From positions 1-61,584 of the forward strand of contig NZ_JAAKZX010000032.1 in assembly GCF_011045025.1 (NCBI RefSeq): a stretch of DNA of 61,584 nt, written 5' to 3'. The position numbers and the translations under genes are program-made. Below the pieces are notes generated by a model. It had not been told where the DNA came from, made no database searches, and worked only from the letters and a program-made list of their open reading frames with translations. How positions within the stretch are numbered: position 1 is the stretch's first letter; each line of letters starts with the position of its first letter. Of this stretch, positions 17,143-26,332 are shown in pieces. The DNA comes from Streptomyces ureilyticus (GTDB lineage Bacteria; Actinomycetota; Actinomycetes; Streptomycetales; Streptomycetaceae).

Positions 17143-19491
17143 ATGTCCGGCCGTGTTGAGCTGCGCCCCCACCAACGAGAAGCCGTCGCTGCGGGAGTTG
17201 ACGCCCTGAGCGGGACGCGGCACGCGGCCGCGACCATCATCGCCGCCTGCGGCACCGGCAAGACCCTCATCGGCAAGCGCGTCGCGGAGCACTTCGCTGA
17301 GCGCGGCCCCGTCCTCGTCCTCGTCCCGACCCTCGAACTCCTGACCCAGACCGCGGGCCGCTGGCTGGCCGACGGCGGCTTCGACCAGCTCATCGGCGTG
17401 TGCTCACTGCCTGGCGTTCACGACCGCAGCCTGCGCGGCCATCTGCTGCTCACCGGAAATGCCCGGGTGCTGGCCCGCCGTGTCGCCGAGGGAGGACGCA
17501 TCGCCGTCTTCGCCACCTACACCTCCCTGCCCACCATCGCCGAGGCCCACCGCGGCGAACGGCTGCCGCCCTGGGCCTTCGCCCTGGCTGACGAAGCCCA
17601 CCGCACCAGCGGCGCCTGGGACAAACGCTGGGCGCTCATCCACGACGACCACGCCATCCCGGCCGCGCACCGCCTTTACATGACCGCCACGCCCCGCAAC
17701 TGGCGCACCACGCACAACCCGAAGGCGCGCACCCGGATCGAACGACTCGCCTCGATGGACGACCCCACCATCTACGGCCCCGTCGTCTACAACCTGGACC
17801 TGGCCCAGGCGATCGAACGCGGCATCCTCGCCGACTACCAGCTCATCGTGCCGGAAGTCCACGACAGCATGCTGCGCGGCATTCTCCACGACCCCCTGCC
17901 CACCCCGCATCAGGACGGGCTGCGCCTGGCCGCGATGCAGGCAGCCCTGCTGATGTCCATGGCCGAACACGACGCGCGCCGGGTGCTGTCCTTCCACGGC
18001 CGGATCGCCGCCGCCCGCGGCTTCGTCACCTCTCTGCCCGAGACCGCTGACGTGCTCGCCGACCGCACCGGCATCCGCAACCCCTGGGCGCAGGCCCTGC
18101 ACTGCCACCAGGCGCCCTGGCGACGCCAGCAGATCTTCCACGAGTTCGAGCACTTCTCCGCCCACACCCCAGGGAGCACCGCCGACAGCCACGACTGCGC
18201 CGTGCTCGCCAGCGTCCGCGTGCTGAGCGAAGGCGTCGACGCCCCCGACACCGACGGCATCCTGATCGCCGATCCGCGCCGCAGCCCCAACCACATCGCC
18301 CAGAGCATCGGCCGGGCCCTGCGCAAACCCCCGGGCCAGGCCAAGTGCGCCTCCATCTTCATCCCCGTCTACATCGCACCCGGCCAGTCCACCCGACAAA
18401 CCATGGAATCCTCCTCGTTCTCAGACTTCTGGCGCTTCTTCAACGGCCTCGCCGTCTACGACACCGAGGCGTACCAGCGCTTCGGCCCCTGCTTGAAAGC
18501 GCGACCACAACCCCTTGCACCTCGCCCGCACCGTGCCGGCGAGGTCACCCGCACCCTGAAGCTGCGCACCCACAAGGCCCCCAACAACGCCTTCTGGAAG
18601 GACGGCCTGCAGGCCGCCCAGGCCTTCCGCACCCGCCACCATCACCTGAACGTCCCCAGCGAACACGTCACCAGCGACGGCCTGGCCCTGGGCCAGTGGA
18701 TCGGCCAGCAACGCTCCCTGTACGCCGCAGACGGCCTGCCGGCCGACCGCATCGCCGCCCTCACCAGCATGGGGCTGTCCTGGCCGCATCCCCCCGAAAG
18801 CTTCGAATACCACCTGGCCCAGATCACCGCCTGCGCCGCCCGCCACGGCACCCTCGCCCTGGGCAAAAACGCCCACGGCGGCGACCGCCGCCTGGCCGCC
18901 TGGCTGGAGACCATGCGCTGCCGTGCCGACACCGGCCAGCTCGCCCCCGCCCGCATCGCCTCCCTCAACGCCATCGACCCCTTCTGGAACCCGCCCTGGA
19001 GTTTGCGCTGGCAGTACACCTACGCGCAGATCAGACGCCGTCTGACCACCAGCACCTGGCGGTGCACCTACCACCGCCACGACAGCCGTGACTCCGCCTG
19101 GGACAGCTGGCTGGACCGGCAGATCACTCACTTCCACCTGCTCGATCCTCAGCAGAAGCACCTCCTGGCCGCCCTGGCCCGCGCCTGCCCCGACGCCCAC
19201 CCCCACAGCATGCTGCTGACCCGCCCCACCAGCCTGCGCGAGCGGGCCTTCAACCGCGGCCTGCGCGCGGCCCGCCAGTACCACCAGCGCCACGGGCACC
19301 TCGACATGCCCAAGGACCACACCGAAGAGATCTTCGGCGACCAGGTCCACCTCGGTGCCTGGCTGATCCGGCGGCGCAGGGACAGCGCCCAGATGACACC
19401 TCGCCAGCACGCCGGCCTGGAGGCTCTCGGTTTCCAGACGATGCCGGTCTTCCTGCCGCCCGCACCGCCGCTTCGCGACGCGGCTGCCTGA
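17143..19491 (+). CDS. DEAH-box helicase with helicase-associated repeats
   Basis: 782 residues. Superfamily 2 motor: ACGTGKT at residues 35-41, DEAH at 150-153, MTATP in the following strand, and QSIGRALRKP as motif VI. The C-terminal half has helicase-associated repeats (FRTRHHHLNVPSEHV, ALGQWIGQQRSLYAADG, YHQRHGHLDMPKDH, HLGAWLIRRRRDSAQM). This family is typical of Streptomyces chromosome and plasmid ends and was linked to conjugal transfer of terminal regions in earlier work. It is a relative of the terminal gene at 58725. It begins the backbone region next to the Tn7-like operon and reads away from it. No strong ribosome site is seen at the ATG; GAGGGA lies about 13 bases upstream. Confidence 0.85.
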   Translation: MSGRVELRPHQREAVAAGVDALSGTRHAAATIIAACGTGKTLIGKRVAEHFAERGPVLVLVPTLELLTQTAGRWLADGGFDQLIGVCSLPGVHDRSLRGHLLLTGNARVLARRVAEGGRIAVFATYTSLPTIAEAHRGERLPPWAFALADEAHRTSGAWDKRWALIHDDHAIPAAHRLYMTATPRNWRTTHNPKARTRIERLASMDDPTIYGPVVYNLDLAQAIERGILADYQLIVPEVHDSMLRGILHDPLPTPHQDGLRLAAMQAALLMSMAEHDARRVLSFHGRIAAARGFVTSLPETADVLADRTGIRNPWAQALHCHQAPWRRQQIFHEFEHFSAHTPGSTADSHDCAVLASVRVLSEGVDAPDTDGILIADPRRSPNHIAQSIGRALRKPPGQAKCASIFIPVYIAPGQSTRQTMESSSFSDFWRFFNGLAVYDTEAYQRFGPCLKARPQPLAPRPHRAGEVTRTLKLRTHKAPNNAFWKDGLQAAQAFRTRHHHLNVPSEHVTSDGLALGQWIGQQRSLYAADGLPADRIAALTSMGLSWPHPPESFEYHLAQITACAARHGTLALGKNAHGGDRRLAAWLETMRCRADTGQLAPARIASLNAIDPFWNPPWSLRWQYTYAQIRRRLTTSTWRCTYHRHDSRDSAWDSWLDRQITHFHLLDPQQKHLLAALARACPDAHPHSMLLTRPTSLRERAFNRGLRAARQYHQRHGHLDMPKDHTEEIFGDQVHLGAWLIRRRRDSAQMTPRQHAGLEALGFQTMPVFLPPAPPLRDAAA

Positions 19492-19523
19492 ACCAACGAG
19501 CACGCTCCGCCGCGCGGCCGAGT

Positions 19524-20141
19524 TCAGCCCGTACCCGTGCCGTTGTCCCCCGCCGGTCCGGCCGCCGCAGGTGTGCCGGCCGGGAGGTAGAAGACGCGCG
19601 AGCCGCGCTTGGCCCGCCGCGCCCGCCCCTGCGCGACCAGCGCCTCCAGCGCGTGACGCATTGCGGGTTCCTTGATCCTCCTGCCGGGGTGTGCCCGGGC
19701 CAGTGCGGTGGCGACATCGTTCGACGAGCAGGGCTCGCCACGCCGTTTCAGCTCACCGGCCACCAGGTCCCGCAGCGTCGGCGCCTTCTTCGCGGCCGCC
19801 GGTGTTTCCTCCGGTGCCACGGCCGCCTGGCCAGGACCGGCAGCGGCACTGCCGTCCGTGAGCGGCACACCGTCGGACACGGGCGGAGCGGCAGAACTGC
19901 TGCCGGTCGTGGCTGCGCCGTCTGTCCCCGGCTCCGGGCAAGCGGCAGGGGAGTGATCCGAAAGGGCCTCCCGCATGCTCAGCAGCAGGGCGTGATTGTC
20001 CTCCAGGGTGTGCAGCTGATCCTGCAGCACGGTAATCTCCGCACGGACGCGCTCGCGGTCCTTCTCGACGAGCTCCAGGTCGGCATCGATCTTGGCCGTG
20101 TAGTCCGTTCTGAGAGTGAGAAGATCCGAGACCGCTTCCAC
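19524..20141 (-). CDS. Coiled-coil and winged-helix DNA-binding protein
   Basis: About 205 residues from a GTG at 20141 (GGGAGG 12 bases upstream); a GTG at 20171 is an alternative. Residues ~10-60 form a charged coiled coil (LELVEKDRERVRAEITV, LQDQLHTLEDNHALL). A Pro/Ala/Gly-rich linker follows. The C-terminal ~70 residues read as a winged helix (LRDLVAGELKRRGEPCSSNDVATALAR, here in parts: RDLVAGELKRRGEP and SNDVATALARAHPG) with the wing RAKRGSRVFYL. Probably a dimeric regulator. It is divergent from the TetR gene at 20481 with a ~340-base spacer. Confidence 0.6.
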   Translation of the reverse strand: MEAVSDLLTLRTDYTAKIDADLELVEKDRERVRAEITVLQDQLHTLEDNHALLLSMREALSDHSPAACPEPGTDGAATTGSSSAAPPVSDGVPLTDGSAAAGPGQAAVAPEETPAAAKKAPTLRDLVAGELKRRGEPCSSNDVATALARAHPGRRIKEPAMRHALEALVAQGRARRAKRGSRVFYLPAGTPAAAGPAGDNGTGTG

Positions 20142-20480
20142 TATGACGTCCAGCCTCCCGCAGCAGTGCACACTCTGGGGGACGCTAGCGTCCGCGCCGC
20201 ACTGCCCAGCCGCTAAGTACGAAGCATGACCTCTCTCTGCCCGAATGTGCGCACACGTGAGCAGTTGCGGTCATCGTCCGACCGGTTCCGCCCCCTGGGG
20301 CATGCGAGCCATGAGGTGGTGGACCGGCGCCGCGCGTGCGGACAACAGTCGGGACCAGCCTGTCGCCCATCTGGCGGGCGGCCCCGCGCTCCTTCAACCT
20401 CCGCCGTCGAGGGGGTAGTTGGACCCGCCGGGGAAATACTGAAACGAAGAAAGCGCGGAAACACTGCGAAAGGGACAAGC
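20142..20480. promoter_or_regulatory. Divergent regulatory spacer
   Basis: About 340 bases between the coiled-coil regulator (leftward) and the TetR gene (rightward). It should hold both promoters. The ribosome site GAAAGGG before 20481 is clear. I see no long perfect inverted repeat, and no convincing gene in any frame. Confidence 0.4.
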
Positions 20481-21089
20481 ATGCGGGCCTGCGAGTCGGA
20501 CGCAGACGCTAAGGGCCGACGCTGCAGAGGGCCCCGGACCGACGCGGCGCGCAACCGGACCAGGATCCTGGACGCAGCGCAGGAGATGTTCGTGGAACAG
20601 GGGCCGCAAGCACCCCTGGACGAGATCGCACGCCGTGCAGGAGTCGGCAACGCCACCCGCTACCGCCACTTCTCCGGGCGGCACGCCCTTCTGGCAGAAG
20701 TAATCGAGCGGGTCACCATGGCCTGCGCTGATGCGGCCGGGGAAGCCGCCGCTCAAGAAGACGACCCGTTCGCCGCGCTCAGCCGTTTCGTGCAGGCTGC
20801 GGCCCGCCAGCGGCTTGCCTGCCTGTGCTGCCTGTCCGACGAACTCGCCGGTGTGCGCCCGGAACTGACGCGCCAGAAGGATCGCCTGGTGCACGCCACG
20901 CAGCTGCTGCTGACCCGTGCACAGCAGGCGGGACAGGTGCGCACGGATGTGTCCCTGGAGGAACTCATGACGGCCGTCACCCAGCGCAGCCGCCCGCTGC
21001 CGGGCACCAACTGGTCGGCCACCGACCAGTTCCGCCCGCGCATCCTGCAGCTGTACCTCGACGGCCTTCTCGTCCCGAACCCGGCCTGA
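20481..21089 (+). CDS. TetR-family regulator
   Basis: 202 residues; the ATG is preceded by GAAAGGG. The TetR helix-turn-helix is at residues ~20-68: TRILDAAQEMFVEQG, LDEIARRAGVGNATRYRHF, then HALLAEVIERV. The C-terminal ligand domain is helical and carries a Cys-rich patch (RLACLCCLSDEL). The target is unknown; the nearest candidates are its own promoter and the divergent coiled-coil regulator. The gene is complete. Confidence 0.82.
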   Translation: MRACESDADAKGRRCRGPRTDAARNRTRILDAAQEMFVEQGPQAPLDEIARRAGVGNATRYRHFSGRHALLAEVIERVTMACADAAGEAAAQEDDPFAALSRFVQAAARQRLACLCCLSDELAGVRPELTRQKDRLVHATQLLLTRAQQAGQVRTDVSLEELMTAVTQRSRPLPGTNWSATDQFRPRILQLYLDGLLVPNPA

Positions 21090-21161
21090 ACCGGCAGCCC
21101 TGCCGGCTCTTCCTCCCGGCGCACCACCCAGAGCCGTGCGGGCAACGGGCCGGCCGCTAGG

Positions 21162-22193
21162 TCACCTTCCTGGTGCGGCGCCGCTCGGTGCGCCGCGTTC
21201 GGGCAGGCGCCAGCAGATCTCGTCGTGCTCCCTGAGGTGCTGCCAGGCGGCCAGGAGGCGGCAGCGGACCAGTTGGTCGAGGAGGTCCTCCACCTGTTGC
21301 GGTGACTGACCGCCCAGCCGGGCAAGGACGTCGAGTTCCGCGCTTCCGACGCCGTCGGACGTGTGGGCTGCCAGGACCAGAGCGGTGAGCTGCACCGTGG
21401 GGGACATCCCGCGCGGCGCGACCAGCGGAACAGGACGCAGGGCCCAGTGCGCCGCGCGGGCACGGGCGCCGCGACCGGATGTCTGGGTCTGCATGTCCGC
21501 ATCCAGCAGACACGCTTCCGCGTGGGGACGTCGCGGGAAAGAACAGCGGAGCCACCCGGCATGTTCCAGTTCGCTCCAGAGTTCGGAACGGCTGTGCAGC
21601 CGCATGCTGCGCAGAAGACCGCTGGGGAGCCGGACGCGGCCTCGGACGTCGGCGCGCAGGGCGCATTGCAGGGCCAGCAGCCGGGCGGCGGGGGAGGAGA
21701 AGCGGGGCAGCGCCACCCCGAGGTAGGTGAGCATTTCCCGCACCCGCAGCCGCTCGCCCGGTCCGTGCGGGGGACGGGCGTGCCTGGCTGCCGCACCGGC
21801 CGGCCGTGCGCGTGCGGAGGCGAGCAAGGTGTCGGGTACGACGGCGGTGTTGGTGGTGGCGGCCGCGCAGGCGGCGCATGCATCCGCGAGGCGCCACACG
21901 CGGCCGCTGCGGTCGCAGGTCAGCGCCAGGAGTACGGGGCCGGCGCAGCCGCGGTGGCGCGGGTGCCAGGAGCAGTTTCGGGCCCGGCACTGGCAGGTCC
22001 GCAAATGCCTGGGCAGCACGTCCCGTCGGGCGTGGCGGGCCAGGTGCGTCAGGGCGGCGGAGCGGGCCGAGGCGGCCGGCAGCCGGTAGCCGGTAGCAGT
22101 GCATTGAGGGCAGCTCAGCAGCGGCCCGCCCGGCTGCGGGTGCAGCCGCACCGTCCAGATGCGCTGCACCGTCTCGTGCGTGGAGAGCCTCAT
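21162..22193 (-). CDS. Cysteine-rich putative zinc-binding protein
   Basis: 343 residues from an ATG at 22193. The N-terminal half has several likely zinc ligands: LLSCPQCTATGY, TCQCRARNCSWHPRHRGC and ACAACAAAT. The second half is helical with a winged-helix-like segment (TSDGVGSAELDVLARLGG, VEDLLDQLVRCRLLAAW). This arrangement suggests a DNA-binding protein of the linear-replicon backbone. I have no firm family name. It sits between a TetR gene and an XRE gene; the ~180-base spacer to the XRE gene contains a perfect palindrome. Confidence 0.6.
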   Translation of the reverse strand: MRLSTHETVQRIWTVRLHPQPGGPLLSCPQCTATGYRLPAASARSAALTHLARHARRDVLPRHLRTCQCRARNCSWHPRHRGCAGPVLLALTCDRSGRVWRLADACAACAAATTNTAVVPDTLLASARARPAGAAARHARPPHGPGERLRVREMLTYLGVALPRFSSPAARLLALQCALRADVRGRVRLPSGLLRSMRLHSRSELWSELEHAGWLRCSFPRRPHAEACLLDADMQTQTSGRGARARAAHWALRPVPLVAPRGMSPTVQLTALVLAAHTSDGVGSAELDVLARLGGQSPQQVEDLLDQLVRCRLLAAWQHLREHDEICWRLPERGAPSGAAPGR

Positions 22194-22324
22194 CGGGCTC
22201 GCTGTCCTCCGATCTGATCCGTGCCGTCGAACGGGCGTGCCCCAGGCGCCGTCCGGGGCGGTGGGCGGGGCACGCCGCAGCGCCTACTCCAGCACCGCCG
22301 AGTGCCACCCCTTCCCTAGCAAAT

Positions 22325-22342
22325 AGTGCAGAGGTCTGCACT
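22325..22342. promoter_or_regulatory. Palindromic operator upstream of XRE gene
   Basis: AGTGCAGA-GG-TCTGCACT is a perfect 8-base inverted repeat with a 2-base centre, 35 bases before the XRE start. A second, shorter dyad (GCAGGGTCCTGC) lies at about 22350-22361. Their position suggests autoregulation by the XRE protein. Confidence 0.5.
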
Positions 22343-22376
22343 GACATGGCAGGGTCCTGCACCGTCGGATGGTGGG

Positions 22377-22640
22377 GTGACGATCTTGCCGCCCGATCCC
22401 GACCTCCTCGCGTTGCGTGTGACGCTGGCGAGGCTGAGGGGCGAGCGCAACTGGACCTTCGACGAACTCGCCCGCCGCAGCGGCCTGGCCCGGCGCACCC
22501 TCATCGACCTGGAACACGGCCACACCACCGGCAGCGTCACCACCTGGCACGCCCTCGCCCACGCCCTCGGCGTCTCCATCGACGAGCTCCTCGGCTCCCT
22601 CTGCGCAGACCACACCCCACCCGGCACGCCGCAACTCTGA
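22377..22640 (+). CDS. Small XRE-family HTH regulator
   Basis: About 87 residues from a GTG at 22377. A longer start at 22326 would lie inside the palindrome and is less likely. The HTH is typical: LRGERNWTFDELARRSGLA, RTLIDLEHGHTTGSV, TWHALAHALGVSIDELL. It is a single-domain regulator, probably controlling itself through the dyads at 22325-22361 and perhaps the following genes. Confidence 0.75.
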   Translation: MTILPPDPDLLALRVTLARLRGERNWTFDELARRSGLARRTLIDLEHGHTTGSVTTWHALAHALGVSIDELLGSLCADHTPPGTPQL

Positions 22641-22811
22641 ACCGCCCGCCAGGCCCCTCCACCCTCCCGGCGCGACATCACCTGAACAGGCGACCCGGCA
22701 TCGAGCGCACGTTCGTTCAGTCGTGCGGGCGTTCCCCGGGATTGCGCCATCCGTAGGACACTCCGAGACCTGCCCCGGCACAGCGGCGCGTCGTCTGGAA
22801 GCTTCACCGCC

Positions 22812-23663
22812 ATGTGCCCCAACTCCGCCTCCGCCCCCTGCCACTGGGACGGCAGCTCCCGCGCTACGCGGCCCCGACGGCCGCTGCGGGTGGCCGCCAC
22901 CAGCCCCAGCCGCCTACTGCGCACCGGCCAGAGCAGCCGCTGCCGCGCGTGCGGCAACCACATCGACTTCTACCAGCGCGCCGATCAGCGCCCCATCGCC
23001 CTGCACCCCGCCGAACTGGCTGCCGCTCACGTCCCCGCGTCCTGCCGCTGGCATCTGAGCAGCGGGATCGCCCACCCGCACGGCGACGGCAGCGCCTGGT
23101 GCCGCATCCCGCACGCCGTGCTCTGCCCGAGCCGCACCCCCACGGCCCGCCTGACCGCCCACGTCCAGGAGATGCGCCGCCAACTCGGCGTCCGCTCCCG
23201 GCGCCTGATCGACTCAGGTGCCTTCACCCCGTCCACGCCAGCCGCTCCCGAGCCGGCCGCCGGCAGCGCCCGGCCCGCCCGTCCCGTCATGCAGCTGCTG
23301 CTGGGCCGCTATCTCGCCGACCGGCCGGTCGAGGACATCCGGTGTGTGGCCCAGACCCGGCACCGCCGCCGTTGCCCGCTGCCCGTCCTCGCCCCCGACG
23401 CCCCCAAAGGGGTCTGGGCACTCCTGCCTGCCAGCCCGCAGCGCGGCCAACTCACCCTGCCCGCCGGGCTGATGGCCCTCTACGACCTCAGCAGACTGCC
23501 GTACGCCGAGCAGCTGCGCTGGCGCACCCAGCGCTGCCCCGCTCATGCCGCCGCGCCGAACGCCGCCGACCTTGCCCTGGCCGGATGGCAGGTCTTCGAC
23601 CCCCTCCTGCACGCAGCGCACATCCGCACCCGCCTCCCGCGCGACCCCGGCGGCGAGGCGTGA
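22812..23663 (+). CDS. DUF6083-like protein with zinc knuckle
   Basis: 283 residues. The segment RCRACGNHIDFYQRAD, then RPIALHPAELAAAHVP, CRWHLSSGIAHPHGDGS and WCRIPHAVLCP, resembles the Streptomyces DUF6083 domain as I remember it, with Cys/His spacing suited to zinc. The second half (CVAQTRHRRRCPLPV, SPQRGQLTLPAGLMALYDL) has a further Cys pair. No function is known. The next gene starts 3 bases after its stop, so the two are cotranscribed. The first ~30 residues are low-complexity and the true start may be later. Confidence 0.6.
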   Translation: MCPNSASAPCHWDGSSRATRPRRPLRVAATSPSRLLRTGQSSRCRACGNHIDFYQRADQRPIALHPAELAAAHVPASCRWHLSSGIAHPHGDGSAWCRIPHAVLCPSRTPTARLTAHVQEMRRQLGVRSRRLIDSGAFTPSTPAAPEPAAGSARPARPVMQLLLGRYLADRPVEDIRCVAQTRHRRRCPLPVLAPDAPKGVWALLPASPQRGQLTLPAGLMALYDLSRLPYAEQLRWRTQRCPAHAAAPNAADLALAGWQVFDPLLHAAHIRTRLPRDPGGEA

Positions 23664-23665
23664 CG

Positions 23666-24142
23666 ATGGCGCACCACGCCCTGGAAATCACCCTGACCCG
23701 ATCCCTCACCGCGGCCGAACTCCATCACGCAGGCCGCACGATGCCGCTCGCCGCCAACTCCGACGCCACCCGGCTCATGACCGTCGTACGCGCCAACACC
23801 CCGGGAAAGGCCCTCACCCGACTGCGCCGCCGGATCGGCACACGGCTGCCCGTCGACGTCATCACCACGCACTACCCCGACCGATGCGGCAAGATCCTGC
23901 TCAACGTCGCCTTGCCGCCCGCCGCACACACCGCCCTCCGGGCAGCGGCCGGCCGCGCAGCACAGACACCCCAACGCTTTATGGAACTGGCCGTTCACCG
24001 GGCCCTGGCCCAGCACGCCAGCGCCGAGGCCGACCGCCTCGACCGGGCCCTGCAGGATCTGCTCGCCCACACCACGCCCGCCCATCTCATCGCGGCCGTC
24101 GGGCACGCCCTGACCCGCACTTCCGGAGCCGCGCCGTGCTGA
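23666..24142 (+). CDS. Hypothetical protein in helicase operon
   Basis: 158 residues; the ATG follows the DUF6083-like stop by 2 bases, with GAGGCG upstream. The first half has alternating strands (ALEITLTRSLTAAEL, LMTVVRANTPGKALTRL). The second is a helical pair (AHTALRAAAGRAAQTPQRFM, ELAVHRALAQHA). Its end overlaps the start of the UvrD-like gene, so it probably belongs to the same operon. Not recognised. Confidence 0.5.
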   Translation: MAHHALEITLTRSLTAAELHHAGRTMPLAANSDATRLMTVVRANTPGKALTRLRRRIGTRLPVDVITTHYPDRCGKILLNVALPPAAHTALRAAAGRAAQTPQRFMELAVHRALAQHASAEADRLDRALQDLLAHTTPAHLIAAVGHALTRTSGAAPC

Positions 24143-25617
24143 AACCGACCGACGAACAGGCCGCCGCGGCCGACGCCTTCCACGCCGGCGAACACCTGGC
24201 CCTGCAGGCCGGTGCGGGCACCGGCAAGACCACCACACTGGCCCAGCTCGCCCATGCCACCCAGCGTCGCGGCCGCTACCTCGCCTACAACCGGGCCATC
24301 GCCCAGGACGCCACCGCGCGCTTTCCCAAAAGCGTCCTGTGCAAGACCGCCCACGCCCTGGCCTACGCCGCCGTCGGCTACCGCTACACCCGCCGACTGA
24401 ACGCCCCCCGCCGCCCCGCCTGGCAGACCGGGCAGGCCCTCGGCATCACCAAAGCCCTCCGGGTCGGCGAACGCGACCTCTCTTAAAAAACCCTCTCCTA
24501 CGTCACCTTGCGCACCGTGGCCCGCTTCTGCCACACCGCCGATACGACGATCACCCGCCATCACATCCCGCACCTGCGCGGCCTGGAAGAGCCCTGTCTG
24601 CACGCGCAACTCGCCGCTCACATCGTTCCGTTCGCCCGCAAGGCCTGGATGGACCTGCAGCACCCCGACGACGGCGCCGTCCGCTTCGACCACGACCACT
24701 ACCTGAAAATCTGGGCCCTCACCCAGCCGAAGATCGACGCCGACTTCCTGCTCCTCGACGAGGCCCAGGACACCAACCCCGTTGTCGAGCAGATCTTCCT
24801 CGCCCAACGCGACCACGCCCAGCTGGTCATGGTCGGCGACTCCGCCCAGGCCATCTATCACTGGCGCGGTGCCAAAGACGTCATGACCGGCTTCGACGGC
24901 ACCCAGCTCGCCCTGTCCCGGTCCTTCCGCTTCGGCCCCCGCCTTGCCGAGGAAGCCAACCGCTGGCTGCACCTGGCCGACGCCCCTATCCGTCTCACCG
25001 GTGCCGACACCGTGCCCACCGAGCTCGGCCCCGTCAGCCGGCCCGACGCCGTGCTGTGCCGTACCAACGTCGGTGCCATGGCCCAAGTCATGGAGCTGCT
25101 GTCCGGCGGACACCGGGTCGCGCTGGCCGGGGGAGGAGACAGCCTGCGTGCTCTGGCCCTGGCCGCCCGCGACCTCAAAGAAGGACGCCGCACCACGCAT
25201 CCCGAACTGGTGCTGTTCACGACCTGGGGCGATCTGCAGGATTACGCCGCCTACGACCCCGCCGGCCGTGACCTGCAACCCCTGGTCGACCTGGTCGATA
25301 CCCACGGCGCGGACGCCATCCTGGCCGCCGTCGCCCATCTCGCCCCCGAAGGCCAGGCCGAGGTAACCGTCTCCACTGCGCACAAGGCCAAAGGCCGGGA
25401 ATGGGCACAGGTGAAGATCGCCGACGACTTCGCCCCACCCTCCGACGGCCCGCCGCACGACACAGGGCAGGGGACGGCCCGCCGGATCGACGACAAGGAG
25501 GCCTGCCTGGCCTATGTGGCCGTCACCCGCACCCGGCGCCGCCTCGACATCGGCGGCCTGTCCTGGATCAACGAGCATCCGGAAGGAGCATCGGCCAGTC
25601 CCCAGCCACCACAGTGA
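24136..25617 (+). pseudogene. UvrD/Rep-like SF1 helicase interrupted by in-frame TAA
   Basis: Reading from GTG 24136, the frame gives the Q motif (TDEQ), Walker A (GAGTGKTTT) and motif Ia, then meets TAA at 24484-24486 followed by a run of A. The same frame continues without shift: FLLLDEAQDTNP (motif II), MVGDSAQAIYHWRGA (III), STAHKAKGREW (V) and YVAVTRTRRR (VI), to 25617. All motor motifs are therefore present but split after ~116 codons. TAA is the rarest stop in such genomes. Explanations are a nonsense mutation, a base-calling error at the A run, or reinitiation at GTG 24508. A separate N-terminal piece with only Walker A would not be active. At ~494 residues total it is a short UvrD-like protein. 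Confidence 0.75.
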
Positions 25618-25814
25618 TACTCCGGGCGGGTTCTGGGCGTTCGGTGCCTCCGCCTGGAAGGAGTCGCACGGGGGAGCGGCGGTACGGATCGCAATGATCC
25701 GGGACGGTGCAGCATCGAGTGTGACGGGCGCCGACCCTGCCGGTGACGGCACATCCGAGAAGCCCTCAGTGGCCGCCCGCTGTCCACAGGCGGCCCCGGG
25801 CAGGCTCTTGGCTC

Positions 25815-26216
25815 ATGAACATCAGCTCGCCGGGCATCGCCCGGAACAACAAGACGACGCCGCGCTGCGAACGCCACGACGCGCTCCTCCAGCCGGAAGA
25901 GCGGACCGAGTTCGCGGCCCGGTTCCCGGCCGGCCACCGGGCGCAGATGGTCTTCCTCCTGGCCGGTTACGCCGACAATGCCTCCGTGGTCGGGGCGCTC
26001 TTGGGCATCGGAGTGCGTACGGTGCGCCGCCACTGTCGTGGGTGGCAGCCGCCGCCCGGGCTCCGGCTGCGCCGGGCCCTGCGCCGCCGTGTCGTCGACC
26101 TCGTGTGCCCGCGGTGCCTGTCCGATCGTGCGGTGGAAGCGGCGCGCCAGGCGAAACGGGAAGCCCGGCGCGCGGCCCGACGGATCCCGCGGGATCAGGG
26201 AGGCCCGGATCACTGA
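25815..26216 (+). CDS. Small basic protein with HTH-like segment
   Basis: 133 residues from an ATG at 25815. The middle section (YADNASVVGALLGIGVRTVRRH) looks like a helix-turn-helix, preceded by RFPAGHRAQMVFLLAG. The C-terminus is Arg-rich with a CPRCL pair. It lies between the UvrD-like gene and the tap operon. No ribosome site of note; codon bias supports it. Family unknown. Confidence 0.45.
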   Translation: MNISSPGIARNNKTTPRCERHDALLQPEERTEFAARFPAGHRAQMVFLLAGYADNASVVGALLGIGVRTVRRHCRGWQPPPGLRLRRALRRRVVDLVCPRCLSDRAVEAARQAKREARRAARRIPRDQGGPDH

Positions 26217-26264
26217 CACCCACTTGCCCAGGATCTTCAGCTCCTGCGTGACGATGAAAGCTTT

Positions 26265-26320
26265 CCTACATCGCTGATAGTAAAAGGCTGATTCACATGC
26301 GAGAGTTGCATAGATGTAGG
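26265..26320. promoter_or_regulatory. A/T-richer promoter region with inverted repeat before tap operon
   Basis: CCTACATC (26265-26272) and GATGTAGG (26313-26320) form an 8-base inverted repeat around a segment clearly richer in A/T than its surroundings (including GATAGTAAAAGG). It ends 12 bases before the first gene of the tap operon. A promoter/operator is most likely; a role as replication origin cannot be excluded. Confidence 0.5.
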
Positions 26321-26332
26321 TAAGATGGCGGC

